The position numbers and the translations under genes are program-made. The notes beneath the pieces were generated by a model, which saw only the letters and a list, made by a program, of their open reading frames with translations, did not search any database and had not been told where the DNA came from. From Gilliamella sp. N-G2 (GTDB lineage Bacteria; Pseudomonadota; Gammaproteobacteria; Enterobacterales; Orbaceae), in NCBI RefSeq assembly GCF_002142215.1, contig NZ_NAST01000005.1, positions 57,985-121,984 on the forward strand: a stretch of 64,000 nt of DNA, given 5' to 3'. Shown here one piece after another: positions 30,194 to 40,316 of the stretch (positions within the stretch are counted from its first letter, which is position 1; each line of letters starts with the position of its first letter).

Positions 30194-31330
30194 TCAATGT
30201 TTGGCTAATTCAATCAATCCGAGTTGCGCAAGATTTGCGAGATAATTAGCTGCTGGCATTATCATATTGCGATTAACTAAAAATTTAGGATGGTGTAGTG
30301 CATAGGGGCTTTGCGAGCCAAGATTGATAAATGCACCGGGAACATGATGTAAGTAGTGAGCAAAATCTTCACCGCCGAGTTGTGGTTGAAAGTCAACAAC
30401 CTCATAACCTTCCTGTTTTGCAATGTTTTGGCAAAAATCGACCCATTTAGCCACGTTTATGATTGATGGTGGTCCATCAAACCATCTTAACTCGGCTTCA
30501 GCGCCCATACTAAAGGCAATATTTTCGACAATGCTGGTTAGTTGTTGCTTGACCTTTAGCCTTATATCGGGGGTAAGTGTCCTTACGGTACCTTCCATTT
30601 CAACTGTTTCAGGGATCACATTCCAAGTGTTTCCACCTAAGAATTTGGTAATGCTAACCACTACGGGGTCGAGCCCACTTATGGTACGACTGGAAATTGT
30701 TTGTATCGCATTAACAATCTGTGCACTAATGACAATTGGATCAATACCTGATTCAGGTCTTGCAGCGTGTGCTCCAATTCCCTTTACCGTAATTTCAATA
30801 CGATCTACATTAGCTGAAAAAGGGCCTGCTCGTGAAGCCATTTGGTTAATGGTTAAGTTAGGATTATTATGCATACCAAAAATGGCATCAACCCCATTGA
30901 GTGCACCAATTTCGATAAAATGTAACGCGCCGCTAAAATTTTCTTCGGCGGGCTGAAAAAGTAACCGGACTGTTCCTTTTAGTTGCTGTTCATTAGCTTT
31001 TAATAAATAAGCAGCTCCCATTAACACTGATGTATGCAAGTCATGACCACAAGCATGCATAACGCCTTGTTTGGTTGAACGGTATTGACAATCAGATTGT
31101 TCATCTATGGGTAGGGCATCAATATCTGCTCGTAAGGCAACAACAGGGCTTCCTGAGCCAATTTCGGCGATAACGCCTGTTTTTGCCCCCAGTTCTAAAA
31201 TAAGAATATTAGCTTGTTCTAAGCAATTTCTTAACTTTTTTGTTGTTTCAAATTCTTGATTGGAAAGTTCTGGATTTTTATGTAAATCCAGAAAAAGTTG
31301 CTCAATAATAGGGGCAATCGTGTCAGTCAT
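30194..31330 (-). CDS. M20-family amidohydrolase (hippurate hydrolase/N-acyl-amino-acid deacylase type)
   Basis: Zinc or manganese hydrolase that removes acyl groups from N-acylated amino acids or amino-acid amides. The metal motifs are seen: RADIDALPI, HACGHDLHTSVLMG and FQPAEEN, followed by the lid domain and the late GGEDFAHYL motif. The ATG at 31330 is chosen over an upstream TTG because a TTGGA precedes it; this gives 378 residues. It heads an operon with metN and metI, so N-acyl-methionine or a related derivative is a plausible substrate (inference). Confidence 0.85.
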   Translation of the reverse strand: MTDTIAPIIEQLFLDLHKNPELSNQEFETTKKLRNCLEQANILILELGAKTGVIAEIGSGSPVVALRADIDALPIDEQSDCQYRSTKQGVMHACGHDLHTSVLMGAAYLLKANEQQLKGTVRLLFQPAEENFSGALHFIEIGALNGVDAIFGMHNNPNLTINQMASRAGPFSANVDRIEITVKGIGAHAARPESGIDPIVISAQIVNAIQTISSRTISGLDPVVVSITKFLGGNTWNVIPETVEMEGTVRTLTPDIRLKVKQQLTSIVENIAFSMGAEAELRWFDGPPSIINVAKWVDFCQNIAKQEGYEVVDFQPQLGGEDFAHYLHHVPGAFINLGSQSPYALHHPKFLVNRNMIMPAANYLANLAQLGLIELAKH

Positions 31331-31406
31331 GGCATATCCAATAGATATCAATTTTTGATACTTTTACGGTAGCACAGCTGATTTTTTTGCTCTAATAATC
31401 GTTTTT

Positions 31407-31451
31407 TATAACTTATTCCAAAAAGTTATAAGATAGAAGTACATGGAATAA
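31407..31451. promoter_or_regulatory. Nested inverted repeats between M20-metNI and metQ
   Basis: TATAACTT (31407-31414) pairs with AAGTTATA (31423-31430), and the overlapping TTATTCCA (31413-31420) pairs with TGGAATAA (31444-31451). They lie in the divergent promoter region. No MetJ-type AGACGTCT boxes are seen, so a different regulator may act here. Confidence 0.4.
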
Positions 31452-31513
31452 ATGAATTGTTATTTCTATGTTAGAGTGTTTGTTAAATTTACATTTCACT
31501 GAGGATAGTTCAA

Positions 31514-32362
31514 ATGAAAATAAGTTTTATCAAACAAAAATTTGTTAACAATGTTGCACTATTAGCATTATTTAGTTCTATTTTTTTAATTACTGCATGT
31601 GATAACTCATCATCTAAGGTTGATAATCAAACTAAAAAAGAGATCAGTATGGGCGTATCACCAGGGCCGTATAATGATCTGTTCAAAGATGCTGTTAAAC
31701 CAATACTTGAAGCTGAAGGTTATAAAGTTAAATTAGTTAATTTTCCTCATTTATTAGAATCTGATGTAGCATTAAGCGAAGGAAGTATTGATTTAACTGT
31801 TGCTCAACATACTGCTTATATGGATGTCTTTAATAGTCAACGTAAAGCAAATTTAAAACCGGTAGTGCATGTACCTTCAGTGCCTGCGGCAATATTTTCT
31901 AATAAATATACTTCAATCAAAAATGTCTTTTCTGGTGCTAAAATTGGTATCCCTCAAGATGCCTCAAATGCGGCTCGCTCATATAATTTATTGGAAAAAG
32001 CCGGTTGGATTAAGTTAAAACCAAATACTAATCCAATTATTGTTAGCAAAAATGATATTGCAGAAAATATTGCTGGTGTGGATATTGTTGAAATGGATTC
32101 TGCCAATATTCCTAGAGTCTTAAATGAGTTAGACTTTGCTGTTATTCCTGGAAGTATCGTTTATTCTGCTAATATAGATTCGAAAAGAGCGCTGTTATCA
32201 GAAACAATTATCCCTGATTTAGAAATCATGGTGGTGGTTAATGGTGGTAATGAAAATAGCCAGTGGGCAAAAGATATAAAACGTATTTATCAGTCGCAGC
32301 AATTTAAAGATTATATGAAAGAACATAACCAAAATGGTTATTGGGTCATGCCACAAGAATAA
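31514..32362 (+). CDS. metQ: Methionine-binding lipoprotein
   Basis: Lipid-anchored substrate-binding protein for the MetNI importer. The signal peptide ends in LITAC with lipidated Cys29. The NlpA/MetQ domain follows, with segments such as SPGPYNDLF and IPQDASNAARS. It has 282 residues. Unlike E. coli metNIQ, it is transcribed divergently from M20-metN-metI across a 180-base control region. Confidence 0.92.
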   Translation: MKISFIKQKFVNNVALLALFSSIFLITACDNSSSKVDNQTKKEISMGVSPGPYNDLFKDAVKPILEAEGYKVKLVNFPHLLESDVALSEGSIDLTVAQHTAYMDVFNSQRKANLKPVVHVPSVPAAIFSNKYTSIKNVFSGAKIGIPQDASNAARSYNLLEKAGWIKLKPNTNPIIVSKNDIAENIAGVDIVEMDSANIPRVLNELDFAVIPGSIVYSANIDSKRALLSETIIPDLEIMVVVNGGNENSQWAKDIKRIYQSQQFKDYMKEHNQNGYWVMPQE

Positions 32363-32369
32363 TAAGTTT

Positions 32370-32387
32370 GCCCGTTTAAATACGGGC
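32370..32387. terminator. Terminator between metQ and rhodanese gene
   Basis: GCCCGT (32370-32375), a six-base loop and ACGGGC (32382-32387), followed by TATTTAAT. It lies between two convergent genes and may serve both. Confidence 0.6.
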
Positions 32388-32390
32388 TAT

Positions 32391-32723
32391 TTAATATTTA
32401 GGCATACTGGTATCAATGAGTTGTGCCCATGCGTCAATGCCACCAGTTAAATTATATAGAAAATCACTATCAAAACCATTTTCGACCAAATAGTTAGCTA
32501 CATTGAGGCTTCTTACGCCATGATGACAATAAATCACAATATCTACTTCGTCAGGAATTTTATCTAAATAAAGTGGTATTAAATTCATTGGAATATGATT
32601 GGCGCCGTTAAGCATACAAATAGCGACTTCATTAGCTTCTCGGACATCAAGTAAATAGAGCGGTGCTTTACTTTCGATTTTTTGTTTTAGTTGTAATGGG
32701 CTAATTTCTTTTATCATTGTCAT
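32391..32723 (-). CDS. Single-domain rhodanese-like sulfurtransferase
   Basis: A 110-residue rhodanese domain. The persulfide-forming cysteine C66 is in YCHHGVRS, and the LLDVREANE motif is near residues 24-32. It moves sulfane sulfur between donors and acceptors such as cyanide or thioredoxin; the partner is unknown. It has no signal peptide. The copy B repeat and the pepN terminator lie between it and pepN. Confidence 0.85.
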   Translation of the reverse strand: MTMIKEISPLQLKQKIESKAPLYLLDVREANEVAICMLNGANHIPMNLIPLYLDKIPDEVDIVIYCHHGVRSLNVANYLVENGFDSDFLYNLTGGIDAWAQLIDTSMPKY

Positions 32724-32748
32724 TTTTCAAACTCATTTTAATTTCGGC

Positions 32749-32786
32749 AAAAATTTTGAGGAACGGGGTTTTTGGTAGCAAATTTG
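32749..32786. repeat. Intergenic repeat, copy B
   Basis: Second copy of the AAAAATTTTGAGGAA / GGGGTTTTT motif seen at 25016-25056. Here the tail is a perfect palindrome, AGCAAATTTGCT. It lies just upstream of the rhodanese gene. Confidence 0.45.
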
Positions 32787-32800
32787 CTGTTGTTTAATTA

Positions 32801-32850
32801 AAAATCCCACCTTAACTAAATCTTATTGATCAATAACAAGGTGGGATTTT
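32801..32850. terminator. Terminator of pepN
   Basis: AAAATCCCACCTT (32801-32813) pairs with AAGGTGGGATTTT (32838-32850). The loop itself holds a perfect palindrome, TTATTGATCAATAA. With flanking A and T runs it is a strong intrinsic terminator for pepN on the minus strand. Confidence 0.8.
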
Positions 32851-32874
32851 GCTCCTTATAATGCTGTTAATTTA

Positions 32875-35508
32875 TTATGCAGCTAACGCTTTAGTGATTT
32901 TTTCATACAGATCTTTAGATAAGTTATCTAGTTTTAATAAGCTTTCTAAAGCAGCTGTCATTTTTTTCTGACGATTTTCGTCATAACGTTTTAATCGAAT
33001 AAGTGGATCAATAAGTCTGGATGCTACTTGTGGGTTTTTCTGGTTTAGTTCCATTAATATTTCAACTAAGAAATGGTAGCCACTGCCATCTTCAGCATGA
33101 AAAGCAACAGGGTTATTGTTAACAAAAGCACCAATTAGACTTCTTATTCGATTTGGATTATTGAGTGAAAAAGAGCGATGATTAAGCAGTTTTTTCACTG
33201 TTGATAATACATTTTGCTCTGGACTTGTCGCATTTAAAGCCAACCACTTATCCATTACTAAACCATCTTGATACCATTTATCATCGAAATCGGAGAGTAA
33301 TGTATGTCGACATGTTAATTGCGCTTTTACTGCTGTGGTAAGCGCCGCTAATGAATCTGTCATATTATTGGCTTGTTGATATTGTTGTTCAACTAAAGTA
33401 TTCGCTAGCGATTTATCGTCAGCATAAGCTAATAATGATAAACAGCAGTTTTTCAACATGCGTTTACCAATGTCAGCATGTTCAATCTGATATTGTGCAG
33501 TTTGATTATGATGATAAACCGCAGTTAGTTCATCATAGAGTTCATTAGCAAAGATACCTAATAAGAATTGACGAACTTGATAAATAGCCATCGGATCAAC
33601 GATATCAAATAGATTTGCCAATTCATTTTCCGAAGGTAAAGTCAGTATTTGTGCTATAAGTGCTGGTTCAGCGGTATCTGATAGTAATATTCCTCTAAAA
33701 GCATCTAATACTGGCTCAGGAATTGTCATTGATAAATTCTGATGATAATTATTTACATTCATACGCACATATTTTGCTAATAACATTTGCGCTGCATCGT
33801 AACGACTAAAAGCATTAGTGGCATGTTGCATTAAGAATATAAGATCGTGATCTTGATAATTGTAATTGAGTTTTACTGGAGCTGAAAAATCTCTTAATAG
33901 TGAAACAATTGGTTTTTCTGAAACATGATCAAAAACAAATTCTTGTTTGGATTGGGTTACATTTAGTACGTGATGAATAGGTTTATTTTGATATTGCAAT
34001 GCAATCACATCACCATTTTGCTGATAAAGTTCGATATCTAATGGAATATGTAGCGCCTGTTTTTGGCTTTGATCTTGCGTTGCCGGCGTATGTTGCTCAA
34101 CAGTTAATGTATATTGTTGATTTTGTGAATTGTAACTGTCAGTCACTGTTAACACTGGTGTGCCTGACTGACTATACCATAATTTAAACTGAGTTAAATC
34201 AATTCCCGATGCATCTTGCATAGCTGCAACAAAATCATCACAAGTTGCTGCACTACCATCATGGCGTTCAAAATAAAGTTTCATACCAGCCTGAAAGTTA
34301 GCTTCACCTAATAATGTATGCATCATACGAATCACTTCTGCACCTTTTTCGTATACGGTAACAGTATAAAAATTATTCATTTCAATTACTTGTTCAGGAC
34401 GAATAGGATGAGACATCGGGCTTGCATCTTCAGCAAATTGTACTGTGCGTAACAGTTTGACATCAGCAATGCGTTTTACCGATCTGAGTCCTTGATCAGA
34501 AGTGAATTCTTGATCTCTAAATACTGTTAATCCTTCTTTTAGGCTAAGTTGGAACCAATCACGACAAGTGACTCGATTACCGGTCCAATTATGAAAATAT
34601 TCGTGACCAATTACTGATTCAATACCGATATAATCATCATCAGTGGCAGTTTGTGGTTTAGCAAGGACATATTTAGAATTGAAAATGTTAAGGCCTTTAT
34701 TTTCCATTGCTCCCATGTTGAAAAAATCAACTGCTACAATCATAAAGATATCTAAATCATATTCTAAATCAAAACGGCTTTCATCCCAGTGCATGGCATT
34801 TTTTAAACTGGTCATTGCCCATTGTGAGCGATCTAAATTACCTTTATCTACATAAATTTCTAGGTCAATTTTTCGATTAGAACGAGTGATAAAGCGATCT
34901 TTTAAAATATCAAAATCACCGGCTACTAATGCGAATAAATAAGCTGGTTTAGGAAATGGATCTTGCCATTGCACCCAGTGTCTACCATCGGAAAGTTCCC
35001 CTTGTGCAATGCGATTACCATTGGATAATAAGTAAGGATATTGTTGTTTATTAGCGGTAATTCTAGTTGAAAATCGTGCTAGAACATCTGGTCTATCGAG
35101 GTAGTAAGTAATGTGGCGGAAACCTTCAGCTTCACATTGCGTGCATAGTGCATCACCAGAAACATATAATCCTTCAAGTGCTGTATTATCGATAGGCTTA
35201 ATTTGATTAACAATAGTTAAGGTAAATTCAGAAGGAACATTATTAATCGTTAATCCCGTTTTTGTGATTTGATAATCAGACCATGGTTGTTCATCAATAT
35301 TTACTGAAACTAATTTAAGTTCTTCGCCATCTAATACTAAATCGTTAACTTGAGAATTTTTTTTGATGATATGACTACGGGCGATAACTGTCGTTGTTTC
35401 TGCCGCTAAATCGAAATCAAGATCGATGTCAGTAATAGTAAAGTCTGGAGTTTTATAGTCATGACGATATTTAGCAGTCGGTTGTATATCAGTTGTCGTT
35501 GTACTCAT
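32875..35508 (-). CDS. pepN: Aminopeptidase N (M1 family)
   Basis: Broad-specificity cytoplasmic zinc aminopeptidase. The exopeptidase motif GAMEN is followed by the zinc site HEYFH (302-306) and third ligand E325 in KEGLTVFRDQEF. The order is N-terminal beta domain, catalytic domain, Ig-like domain and alpha-helical C-terminal domain. The 877-residue length fits the E. coli enzyme (870). It is divergent from pncB, as in enterobacteria. Confidence 0.96.
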   Translation of the reverse strand: MSTTTTDIQPTAKYRHDYKTPDFTITDIDLDFDLAAETTTVIARSHIIKKNSQVNDLVLDGEELKLVSVNIDEQPWSDYQITKTGLTINNVPSEFTLTIVNQIKPIDNTALEGLYVSGDALCTQCEAEGFRHITYYLDRPDVLARFSTRITANKQQYPYLLSNGNRIAQGELSDGRHWVQWQDPFPKPAYLFALVAGDFDILKDRFITRSNRKIDLEIYVDKGNLDRSQWAMTSLKNAMHWDESRFDLEYDLDIFMIVAVDFFNMGAMENKGLNIFNSKYVLAKPQTATDDDYIGIESVIGHEYFHNWTGNRVTCRDWFQLSLKEGLTVFRDQEFTSDQGLRSVKRIADVKLLRTVQFAEDASPMSHPIRPEQVIEMNNFYTVTVYEKGAEVIRMMHTLLGEANFQAGMKLYFERHDGSAATCDDFVAAMQDASGIDLTQFKLWYSQSGTPVLTVTDSYNSQNQQYTLTVEQHTPATQDQSQKQALHIPLDIELYQQNGDVIALQYQNKPIHHVLNVTQSKQEFVFDHVSEKPIVSLLRDFSAPVKLNYNYQDHDLIFLMQHATNAFSRYDAAQMLLAKYVRMNVNNYHQNLSMTIPEPVLDAFRGILLSDTAEPALIAQILTLPSENELANLFDIVDPMAIYQVRQFLLGIFANELYDELTAVYHHNQTAQYQIEHADIGKRMLKNCCLSLLAYADDKSLANTLVEQQYQQANNMTDSLAALTTAVKAQLTCRHTLLSDFDDKWYQDGLVMDKWLALNATSPEQNVLSTVKKLLNHRSFSLNNPNRIRSLIGAFVNNNPVAFHAEDGSGYHFLVEILMELNQKNPQVASRLIDPLIRLKRYDENRQKKMTAALESLLKLDNLSKDLYEKITKALAA

Positions 35509-35781
35509 GTTTATATACCTTTGTAAGTGGTGTGCTAATTATGTATTCAAATTAATCAAAACGGGGTTAATACCCATCAGTATCTATGATTATTCTTCTA
35601 AAATAGAATGAATTATATTTATTTATCATTTTGGAATGAATTTCGATTAATTTTACCAAAATGTCTATATGAACTATTATAGCCTATTAAAAATAATCTT
35701 ATTAGATAATTAATTTATATCTTAATTATTATTCTGCTATAATCATCAGAATTTTCTTTAAAGAACTGATAATAGATAGAC

Positions 35782-36975
35782 ATGTTACCCGCAATAATTA
35801 CATCAATATTAGATACTGATGCTTATAAGTTGCATATGCAGCAGGCCGTTTTTCATCATTATCCTGACGCGACTGTCGTTGCACAGTTTCGCTGTCGTAG
35901 TGATGATCTACTTGGTCAATATGCCGATCAAATCGCTCATCAAGTTAAATTAATGGAGTCTTTAACACTTACTGATGATGAGTTCGCCTATTTATCTGGT
36001 ATTACCTTTTTTAAATCTGATTATTTAAACTGGCTAAAAAAATGGCGTTTTAATAGTCAGTTATTAACGATTAAAAACGAAGATGGTTTGCTGGTGATTC
36101 AAATTGAAGGCAAATGGGTTGATGTTATTTTGTGGGAAGTGCCATTGCTAGCGGTTATTAGCGAAATTGTTCATAAAGATCGTTCGCCAAATATCGGTGT
36201 TGAACAAGCATTAGCAAGACTTAAAGATAAATTAGCCAGATTTGATGAACAAACTAATGATCTTGATATGTCTGGTTTTAATTTGCTGGATTTTGGTACA
36301 CGAAGACGTTACTCTTTTGCTGTCCAAGAGGCTGTTGTAAGTTATTTGCAAAACCATTTCCGCAATTTTCATAGTACTAGTAATTATTTATTGGCATATC
36401 GTCTAGGGTTAACTCCAGTTGGCACTCAAGCCCATGAATGGTTCCAAGCCCATCAGCGTTTAAGCCCTAACTTGCATGATTGCCAAAAAACGGCCTTGCA
36501 AGTTTGGTTAGATGAATATCCTGATGAGCTGGGTGTTGCGTTAACAGATTGTATTACTATGGATGCTTTTTTACGTGATTTTGACTATTATTTCGCATCT
36601 CATTATCAAGGACTACGCCATGATTCAGGCGATCCGATTGAATGGGGTGAAAAAGCGATTAGCCATTATCAGCAATTAGGAATTGATCCTGAAACAAAAT
36701 TACTTGTGTTCTCTGATAGTCTAAACTTTGATAAAGCGCTGAAAATTTATCGGCACTTTAATCATCGAGTGAAATTATCCTTTGGTATCGGTGGTTTTCT
36801 TGCTTGTGATATTCCGTCTTCAGAAGTAAATACCAAATCTTTAAACATTGTATTAAAACTAACGGAATGCAATAATCAAGCTGTAGCTAAATTATCTGAT
36901 AGTCCTGGTAAAACAATTTCACAAGATTTGGCTTTTATTGACGAATTAAAAAGAACATTTAAAGTCAATCATTAA
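35782..36975 (+). CDS. pncB: Nicotinate phosphoribosyltransferase
   Basis: Converts nicotinate, PRPP and ATP to nicotinate mononucleotide in NAD salvage. Family motifs: [16 protein letters not shown] near the N-terminus, [10 protein letters not shown] in the middle, then [14 protein letters not shown] and [11 protein letters not shown]. At 397 residues it is full length. The ribosome binding site is weak. It may matter for the NadR-like protein elsewhere in the window, which has lost a kinase motif of a different NAD salvage route. Confidence 0.94.
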   Translation: MLPAIITSILDTDAYKLHMQQAVFHHYPDATVVAQFRCRSDDLLGQYADQIAHQVKLMESLTLTDDEFAYLSGITFFKSDYLNWLKKWRFNSQLLTIKNEDGLLVIQIEGKWVDVILWEVPLLAVISEIVHKDRSPNIGVEQALARLKDKLARFDEQTNDLDMSGFNLLDFGTRRRYSFAVQEAVVSYLQNHFRNFHSTSNYLLAYRLGLTPVGTQAHEWFQAHQRLSPNLHDCQKTALQVWLDEYPDELGVALTDCITMDAFLRDFDYYFASHYQGLRHDSGDPIEWGEKAISHYQQLGIDPETKLLVFSDSLNFDKALKIYRHFNHRVKLSFGIGGFLACDIPSSEVNTKSLNIVLKLTECNNQAVAKLSDSPGKTISQDLAFIDELKRTFKVNH

Positions 36976-37142
36976 TAATCATATTGATGATTAATATTAA
37001 TAATTAAACAAAGTGATATAGTCTTATAAATAATCTGTACTATCAATTTTTGATAATACTTAAATGAATATTAAAACTCAGCTTATATATTACTTTTAAG
37101 ATTACTTACTATATAAATAATAAATAGAGATGGATAATTAAA

Positions 37143-38546
37143 ATGAATTCTGTTGCTCCTATTGTTGACGTGCTACAAGGTAAAATTGCTGTTGGTAGCA
37201 CCATTTCAGTTCAAGGTTGGGTAAGAACTCGCCGTGATTCTAAAGCCGGTATCTCATTTTTGGCTGTGTATGATGGTTCTTGTTTTGATCCAATTCAAGC
37301 GGTAATTGAAAAAGACTTACCAAATTATGAACAAGATATTTTGCGTTTAACTGCGGGCTGTTCAGTAAAAGTGACTGGTAAAGTTGTTGAATCTCCAGGT
37401 CAAGGACAAAAATATGAACTACAAGCAACGCAAGTTGAAGTATATGGTTTTGTTGATGATCCTGAAACTTATCCAATGGCCGCTAAACGTCACTCAATAG
37501 AATATCTTCGCGAAGTTGCTCATTTACGCGCAAGAACCAATATTGTTGGTGCGATTACTCGTGTACGACACACCTTAGCGCAAGCTATTCACCAGTTTTT
37601 TGATGAAAGAGGTTTTTTCTGGCTTTCAACACCAATTATTACTGCCTCTGATACTGAAGGTGCCGGTGAAATGTTCCGCGTTTCAACGCTGGATATGTTA
37701 AATTTACCTAAAACAGATAATGGTAAGGTTGATTTTGATAAAGACTTTTTTGGTAAAGAAGCTTTTTTAACTGTTTCTGGACAACTTAATGCAGAAACTT
37801 ATGCATGTGCACTTTCAAAAGTCTATACCTTTGGTCCCACTTTTAGAGCTGAAAACTCAAATACTACACGCCATTTAGCTGAATTTTGGATGATGGAGCC
37901 AGAAGTGGCGTTTGCTGATCTTAACGATAATGCCAAACTTGCTGAAGATATGTTGAAATATGTCTTTAAAACAGTACTTGAAAAACGAGCTGATGATATG
38001 CAGTTTTTCGCACAGCACATTGATAAAGATGCCATTAATCGTCTTGAAAGCTTTATTAATGCTGATTTTGCCCAAGTGGACTACACTGATGCTATTACTA
38101 TCTTACAAAACTGTGATGCTAAATTTGAAAATCCAGTAAGTTGGGGTATTGATTTAGCGTCTGAACATGAACGTTATTTAGCTGAGCAGCATTTTAAAGC
38201 GCCAGTGGTGGTTAAAAACTATCCTAAAGATATCAAAGCATTCTATATGCGAATGAATGATGATGGTAAAACTGTTGCGGCAATGGATGTATTAGCACCG
38301 GGCATTGGTGAAATCATTGGTGGTTCGCAACGTGAAGAACGTCTAGATATGTTAGATAAAAGGATGGATGAATTAGGCCTTAAAAAAGAGGATTATTGGT
38401 GGTACCGTGATTTACGTCGTTATGGTACTGTACCTCACTCAGGTTTTGGATTAGGTTTTGAGCGTCTAATTGTTTACGTCACAGGCGTGCAAAATGTTCG
38501 TGATGTGATTCCTTTCCCTAGAACTCCACGTAATGCAAATTTCTAA
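37143..38546 (+). CDS. asnS: Asparaginyl-tRNA synthetase
   Basis: Charges tRNA-Asn. An N-terminal OB-fold anticodon-binding domain (about 17-105) is followed by the class II core: motif 2 with [22 protein letters not shown] and motif 3 with [10 protein letters not shown] near the end. It has 467 residues as in E. coli (466). The pncB-asnS-porin order matches enterobacteria. Confidence 0.96.
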   Translation: MNSVAPIVDVLQGKIAVGSTISVQGWVRTRRDSKAGISFLAVYDGSCFDPIQAVIEKDLPNYEQDILRLTAGCSVKVTGKVVESPGQGQKYELQATQVEVYGFVDDPETYPMAAKRHSIEYLREVAHLRARTNIVGAITRVRHTLAQAIHQFFDERGFFWLSTPIITASDTEGAGEMFRVSTLDMLNLPKTDNGKVDFDKDFFGKEAFLTVSGQLNAETYACALSKVYTFGPTFRAENSNTTRHLAEFWMMEPEVAFADLNDNAKLAEDMLKYVFKTVLEKRADDMQFFAQHIDKDAINRLESFINADFAQVDYTDAITILQNCDAKFENPVSWGIDLASEHERYLAEQHFKAPVVVKNYPKDIKAFYMRMNDDGKTVAAMDVLAPGIGEIIGGSQREERLDMLDKRMDELGLKKEDYWWYRDLRRYGTVPHSGFGLGFERLIVYVTGVQNVRDVIPFPRTPRNANF

Positions 38547-38559
38547 AATTTAATAAATT

Positions 38560-38585
38560 ATCAACTGACTTTTTGGTCAGTTGAT
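38560..38585. terminator. Hairpin downstream of asnS
   Basis: ATCAACTGAC (38560-38569), a six-base T-rich loop, and GTCAGTTGAT (38576-38585): a perfect 10-bp stem just after asnS. No T-run follows, so it may act as an RNA-stabilising hairpin. Confidence 0.5.
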
Positions 38586-38839
38586 ATCAAATTAATCGTT
38601 AATAAATCTTTACAATTGGTTATAAAATAATCAAATAGATACTATTTTATGCTTAGACATCATGTTTAACGAAAAGTTCACTTGATTTTAATAATTTTTT
38701 ATACATAATTTACAGTACTGTAATAAGTAAGATGAAAATAGTAGTTAAGAATATTATTTTCGGATGAATAATTATTGTAAGAAAATTGACATAATCCTAA
38801 AGATGTGTCTTTTGATAAAAATAACCATGAGGGTAAGAA

Positions 38840-40012
38840 ATGAAACGTAATCTATTAGCAATCGCTATCCCTGCTCTTTTAGTAGCTGCCGGTGCAAATG
38901 CTTCTATCGAAGTGTGGAATAAAGATGGTAATAAAGTTGATTTTTATGGTCGAGTAAAAGCAGCTAACAATATTACTGATCGCGGTCAAAAAGGTGAAGG
39001 TGATGATACTAATGCTCGTCTAGGTATGTCTGGTCAAACTCAAATTACTGACGGCATTACTGGGTATGGTCGTTGGGAATATCAAGCTGATGCTGGTAAG
39101 GACTCAGATAATGAAGTTCGTTATGCATTTGCTGGTTTAAACTTTGGTGATTTAGGTTCATTTGATTATGGACGTAATGATGGTGTGATAAAAGCAATCA
39201 CTGCTTATACTGACGTATTACCACAATTTGGTGGTGACGCTGCGAACAACTATTGGCATGTTCTTTCAGCGCGTACAAAAGCTGTTGCAACTTATCGTAA
39301 CAATAACTTTTTTGGTTTGACTGATGATTTAAGTTTTGCATTACAATATGCTGATAATGGCGATAATTCAAATTCAACTGATCGTTACAAAAGTTTTCTT
39401 TCGGAAAATAAATCACGCGAAGCTTGGGGTGCTAACATCCAATGGAATATCTTTGACACAGGCTTGACAGCAGGTGCAGGTTATGCTCAAACATCTTCTA
39501 GCGATCATCGTCATAACACTTGGACGGCTGGACTTAAATATGATAACAATAATTTATATTTAGCTGCTAACTACTTCCAAAGTAAACTAAAAAGCCGAGA
39601 TCAATGGGGACATATAGAAAAAGCTGGTACTATAATAACTGGTATCGTTGGTTCTGCTGATGAGAAAATTAAAGGTGTTGAATTAGTTGCTCAATATGGT
39701 TTCGATTTGCCTGTTGGGCGTTTAACTCCTTCTCTTGCATATGTTCAACATAAACAAAGAGCTGATTCATTTTACTCAAATATCAATAAAGCGCACTATT
39801 CTGCAGATAGTTCACCTTTAGTTAAGTATGTATCTTTAGGTGCAACTTATGATTTAAATAAAAACTTCAGTGCAATTGTTGAATATAAATTCAATCTACT
39901 TGATAGAAAAGATGTTGGTGCTGCACAAAATACAAAAGTACAACGTAATAAACACACCAATAAACCAGGTACTAAAGATGTGTTAGGTGTTGGTTTAATT
40001 TACCAATTCTAA
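38840..40012 (+). CDS. OmpF/OmpC-type porin, tandem copy 1
   Basis: Trimeric outer-membrane channel for small hydrophilic solutes. The cleaved signal peptide (about 1-21, ending ANA) leads to the mature start SIEVWNKDGNKVDFYGRV, then alternating strands with a GLGNxxG-like pattern and a final aromatic residue (LIYQF), the assembly signal. At 390 residues it is of porin size. Its first sixteen residues are identical to the next gene, and both end in the same type of terminator. It occupies the ompF position after asnS. Confidence 0.92.
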   Translation: MKRNLLAIAIPALLVAAGANASIEVWNKDGNKVDFYGRVKAANNITDRGQKGEGDDTNARLGMSGQTQITDGITGYGRWEYQADAGKDSDNEVRYAFAGLNFGDLGSFDYGRNDGVIKAITAYTDVLPQFGGDAANNYWHVLSARTKAVATYRNNNFFGLTDDLSFALQYADNGDNSNSTDRYKSFLSENKSREAWGANIQWNIFDTGLTAGAGYAQTSSSDHRHNTWTAGLKYDNNNLYLAANYFQSKLKSRDQWGHIEKAGTIITGIVGSADEKIKGVELVAQYGFDLPVGRLTPSLAYVQHKQRADSFYSNINKAHYSADSSPLVKYVSLGATYDLNKNFSAIVEYKFNLLDRKDVGAAQNTKVQRNKHTNKPGTKDVLGVGLIYQF

Positions 40013-40036
40013 TCTCTTGACATCCTGAATATCAAT

Positions 40037-40062
40037 AAAAGGCACTTAGGTGCCTTTTTTTT
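40037..40062 (+). terminator. Intrinsic terminator of porin 1
   Basis: AAAA-GGCAC-TTAG-GTGCC followed by eight Ts. The stem and loop are identical to the terminator of the second porin at 41492-41515. Confidence 0.9.
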
Positions 40063-40316
40063 CATCTCTTGAACGTCATATTATTAAAAAAACATTTTAT
40101 GCTTAAAAAAATATTACTTTAAGTCATAAAATAGCCCTAATTCGCAGAATAATATCTTACAAACATTATTAATCCATAATGTTTGCAATAAAAATCTAGT
40201 ATTTAATAATAGATATCCCAGTAATAATTTAGTTGTTAATTAACAGCAGCTATTTATTAAATCAAGAACAAAATATTTTGTATCTTTAATAATAAAATAC
40301 CTAAGAGGGTAACTAA
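40063..40316. promoter_or_regulatory. AT-rich leader of porin 2 with perfect inverted repeat
   Basis: No gene is seen in this stretch. CAAACATTA (40160-40168), an eight-base spacer and TAATGTTTG (40177-40185) form a perfect inverted repeat that could be an operator. Porin promoters are often controlled by OmpR; I cannot confirm OmpR boxes. Confidence 0.35.

Noticed and set aside
30423..30956. Long open frame (177 codons) on the plus strand
   Set aside because: It is antisense to the M20 hydrolase, which has intact metal motifs; the antisense product has no recognisable domain.
31352..31513. MetJ boxes controlling metQ/metN
   Set aside because: No tandem AGACGTCT-like sites; the inverted repeats present have a different sequence.
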